Below, piece after piece: positions 34,428-35,083 of a stretch of 35,083 nucleotides of DNA. Where the stretch lies: assembly GCA_949538025.1 (NCBI GenBank), contig CATISI010000129.1:1-35083 (forward strand). The letters are read 5' to 3'. Origin of the DNA: Candidatus Poseidoniaceae archaeon. Lineage in GTDB: Archaea; Thermoplasmatota; Poseidoniia; Poseidoniales; Poseidoniaceae. The translations under genes and the position numbers were made by a program. Below the pieces are notes generated by a model that did not search any database, was not told the origin of the DNA, and was given only the letters and a program-made list of their open reading frames with translations. Numbering within the stretch: position 1 is the stretch's first letter; every line of letters starts with the position of its first letter.

Positions 34428-35083
34428 CAGGCCTCACCTCCATCTTCTGCACTTGGTGCTGCTGCTGCGGCTTCTGCGACTTCATCTGCGAATGGCTTGG
34501 TTGCTTCTGGATCGACTTCTTCCTCGTCGACGGCATACTCAGCCATTTCACGTCGTCCGTCGATGGCCTTGCGGATATCGTGGTCTGGATTGTTGAGTTC
34601 GCTGGAAGGGTGGTATTGGATGATTTCTTCCTCGTCACGAGTGACTGGGTAAGAAGGAATGGTGACCTTTTGGTCCCCAATGCAAATGTGACCGTGGGTC
34701 ACGAGTTGTCGTGCTTGCTTGAGTGAGCAAGCAAGACCCTTGTAGTAGACTTGTGCTTGTAGACGTCGGTTGAGGATGTCCTCTGCGTTAAGCGAGAGAA
34801 TGTCGTCAAGGGATGCTTCCTTGGTGATGAGACCCTTGTGGTGGAGCGAACGGAGAAGGTCGTCCTTCTCACGCATTCCGTGACCTTCAGTGGTGTCGAT
34901 CATACCGATCAAGCGCATGGCTTGACGTCGGTGGCGGCGGAGCTGGGACTTGGCCTTCCAAATCTCACGCATGTTCTTCAAGCCGTGATTGGCTTGGATG
35001 AGATGCTCTTCTTCGATTCGTGCCTTCTTCCAAGGATGTGGAGGCGTATCGAACTTTGGTCTAGAAAACTTTGGCTCACCCAT
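34427..35083 (-). CDS. rps4: Ribosomal protein uS4
   Basis: Primary 16S-binding ribosomal protein, 218 residues, complete because its ATG is the last three bases of the window. Seen: the archaeal/eukaryotic-type N-terminus [17 protein letters not shown], the S4 RNA-binding fold [20 protein letters not shown] with [20 protein letters not shown], and a long acidic and Ala-rich tail ([20 protein letters not shown]) beyond the usual archaeal end. It leads the uS4-uS11-rpo3 cluster, whose upstream partner uS13 would be outside the window. Confidence 0.96.
   Translation of the reverse strand: MGEPKFSRPKFDTPPHPWKKARIEEEHLIQANHGLKNMREIWKAKSQLRRHRRQAMRLIGMIDTTEGHGMREKDDLLRSLHHKGLITKEASLDDILSLNAEDILNRRLQAQVYYKGLACSLKQARQLVTHGHICIGDQKVTIPSYPVTRDEEEIIQYHPSSELNNPDHDIRKAIDGRREMAEYAVDEEEVDPEATKPFADEVAEAAAAAPSAEDGGEA

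Noticed and set aside
33450-34652. 400-codon open frame on the plus strand opposite rpo3, rps11 and rps4
   Set aside because: It is antisense to three well-supported conserved genes, with Cys/Ser-rich composition and no recognisable domain.

Overview
The window most likely comes from a free-living marine archaeon of the Thermoplasmatota, probably Marine Group II (Candidatus Poseidoniales). This is inferred from gene content, not from a database match. The archaeal evidence is a ribosomal uS4-uS11-RNA polymerase Rpo3 cluster, an archaeal-type pantoate kinase, a CDIN1/TPD-like nuclease, short or leaderless 5' ends with TATA-like boxes, and intronless tRNAs. Mixed in are genes of bacterial appearance: aa3-type oxidase subunits, bifunctional RibD, ATP-dependent PEP carboxykinase and a bacterial-type LeuRS core. 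That mixture is typical of aerobic, photoheterotrophic marine euryarchaea.

Layout. Positions 1-3680 (+) hold a respiratory block: the end of cytochrome oxidase subunit I, then subunits III and IV, then an unusual SCO-type copper chaperone interrupted by extra extracellular domains. Next come tRNA-Ser(TGA) and a membrane lipoprotein. A lipid kinase (-) and RibD (+) are divergent. tRNA-Arg(TCG) and three tandem small DUF4190-like membrane proteins follow, then PEP carboxykinase, all on the minus strand. A 1265-residue polytopic membrane protein (+) is divergent from PEP carboxykinase and ends against a minus-strand set: small winged-helix protein, hexapeptide acyltransferase, GlmM-type phosphohexomutase. 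Thioredoxin (+) ends against a STAND ATPase with a winged-helix N-terminus (-).

Positions 19186-30870 hold the largest surface-related genes: a WD40 plus thrombospondin type-3 repeat protein, a membrane-anchored regulator with a large outer sensor region and two winged helices, LeuRS, and a second type-3 repeat protein on the minus strand. The window ends with the CDIN1-like nuclease (+), pantoate kinase, Rpo3, uS11 and uS4 (-).

Genes are tightly packed. No gap between genes exceeds about 115 bases, so there is no stretch over 300 bases without a gene. The five convergent protein-gene pairs overlap at their stop codons or lie one base apart. I see no insertion sequence, prophage, CRISPR array, integrase or rRNA. 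The most interesting items are the split SCO protein, the transmembrane one-component regulator, the LeuRS with a bacterial core and archaeal-like tail, the CDIN1-like nuclease and the calcium-repeat surface proteins. I did not find a clearly new multi-gene system such as a defence island.
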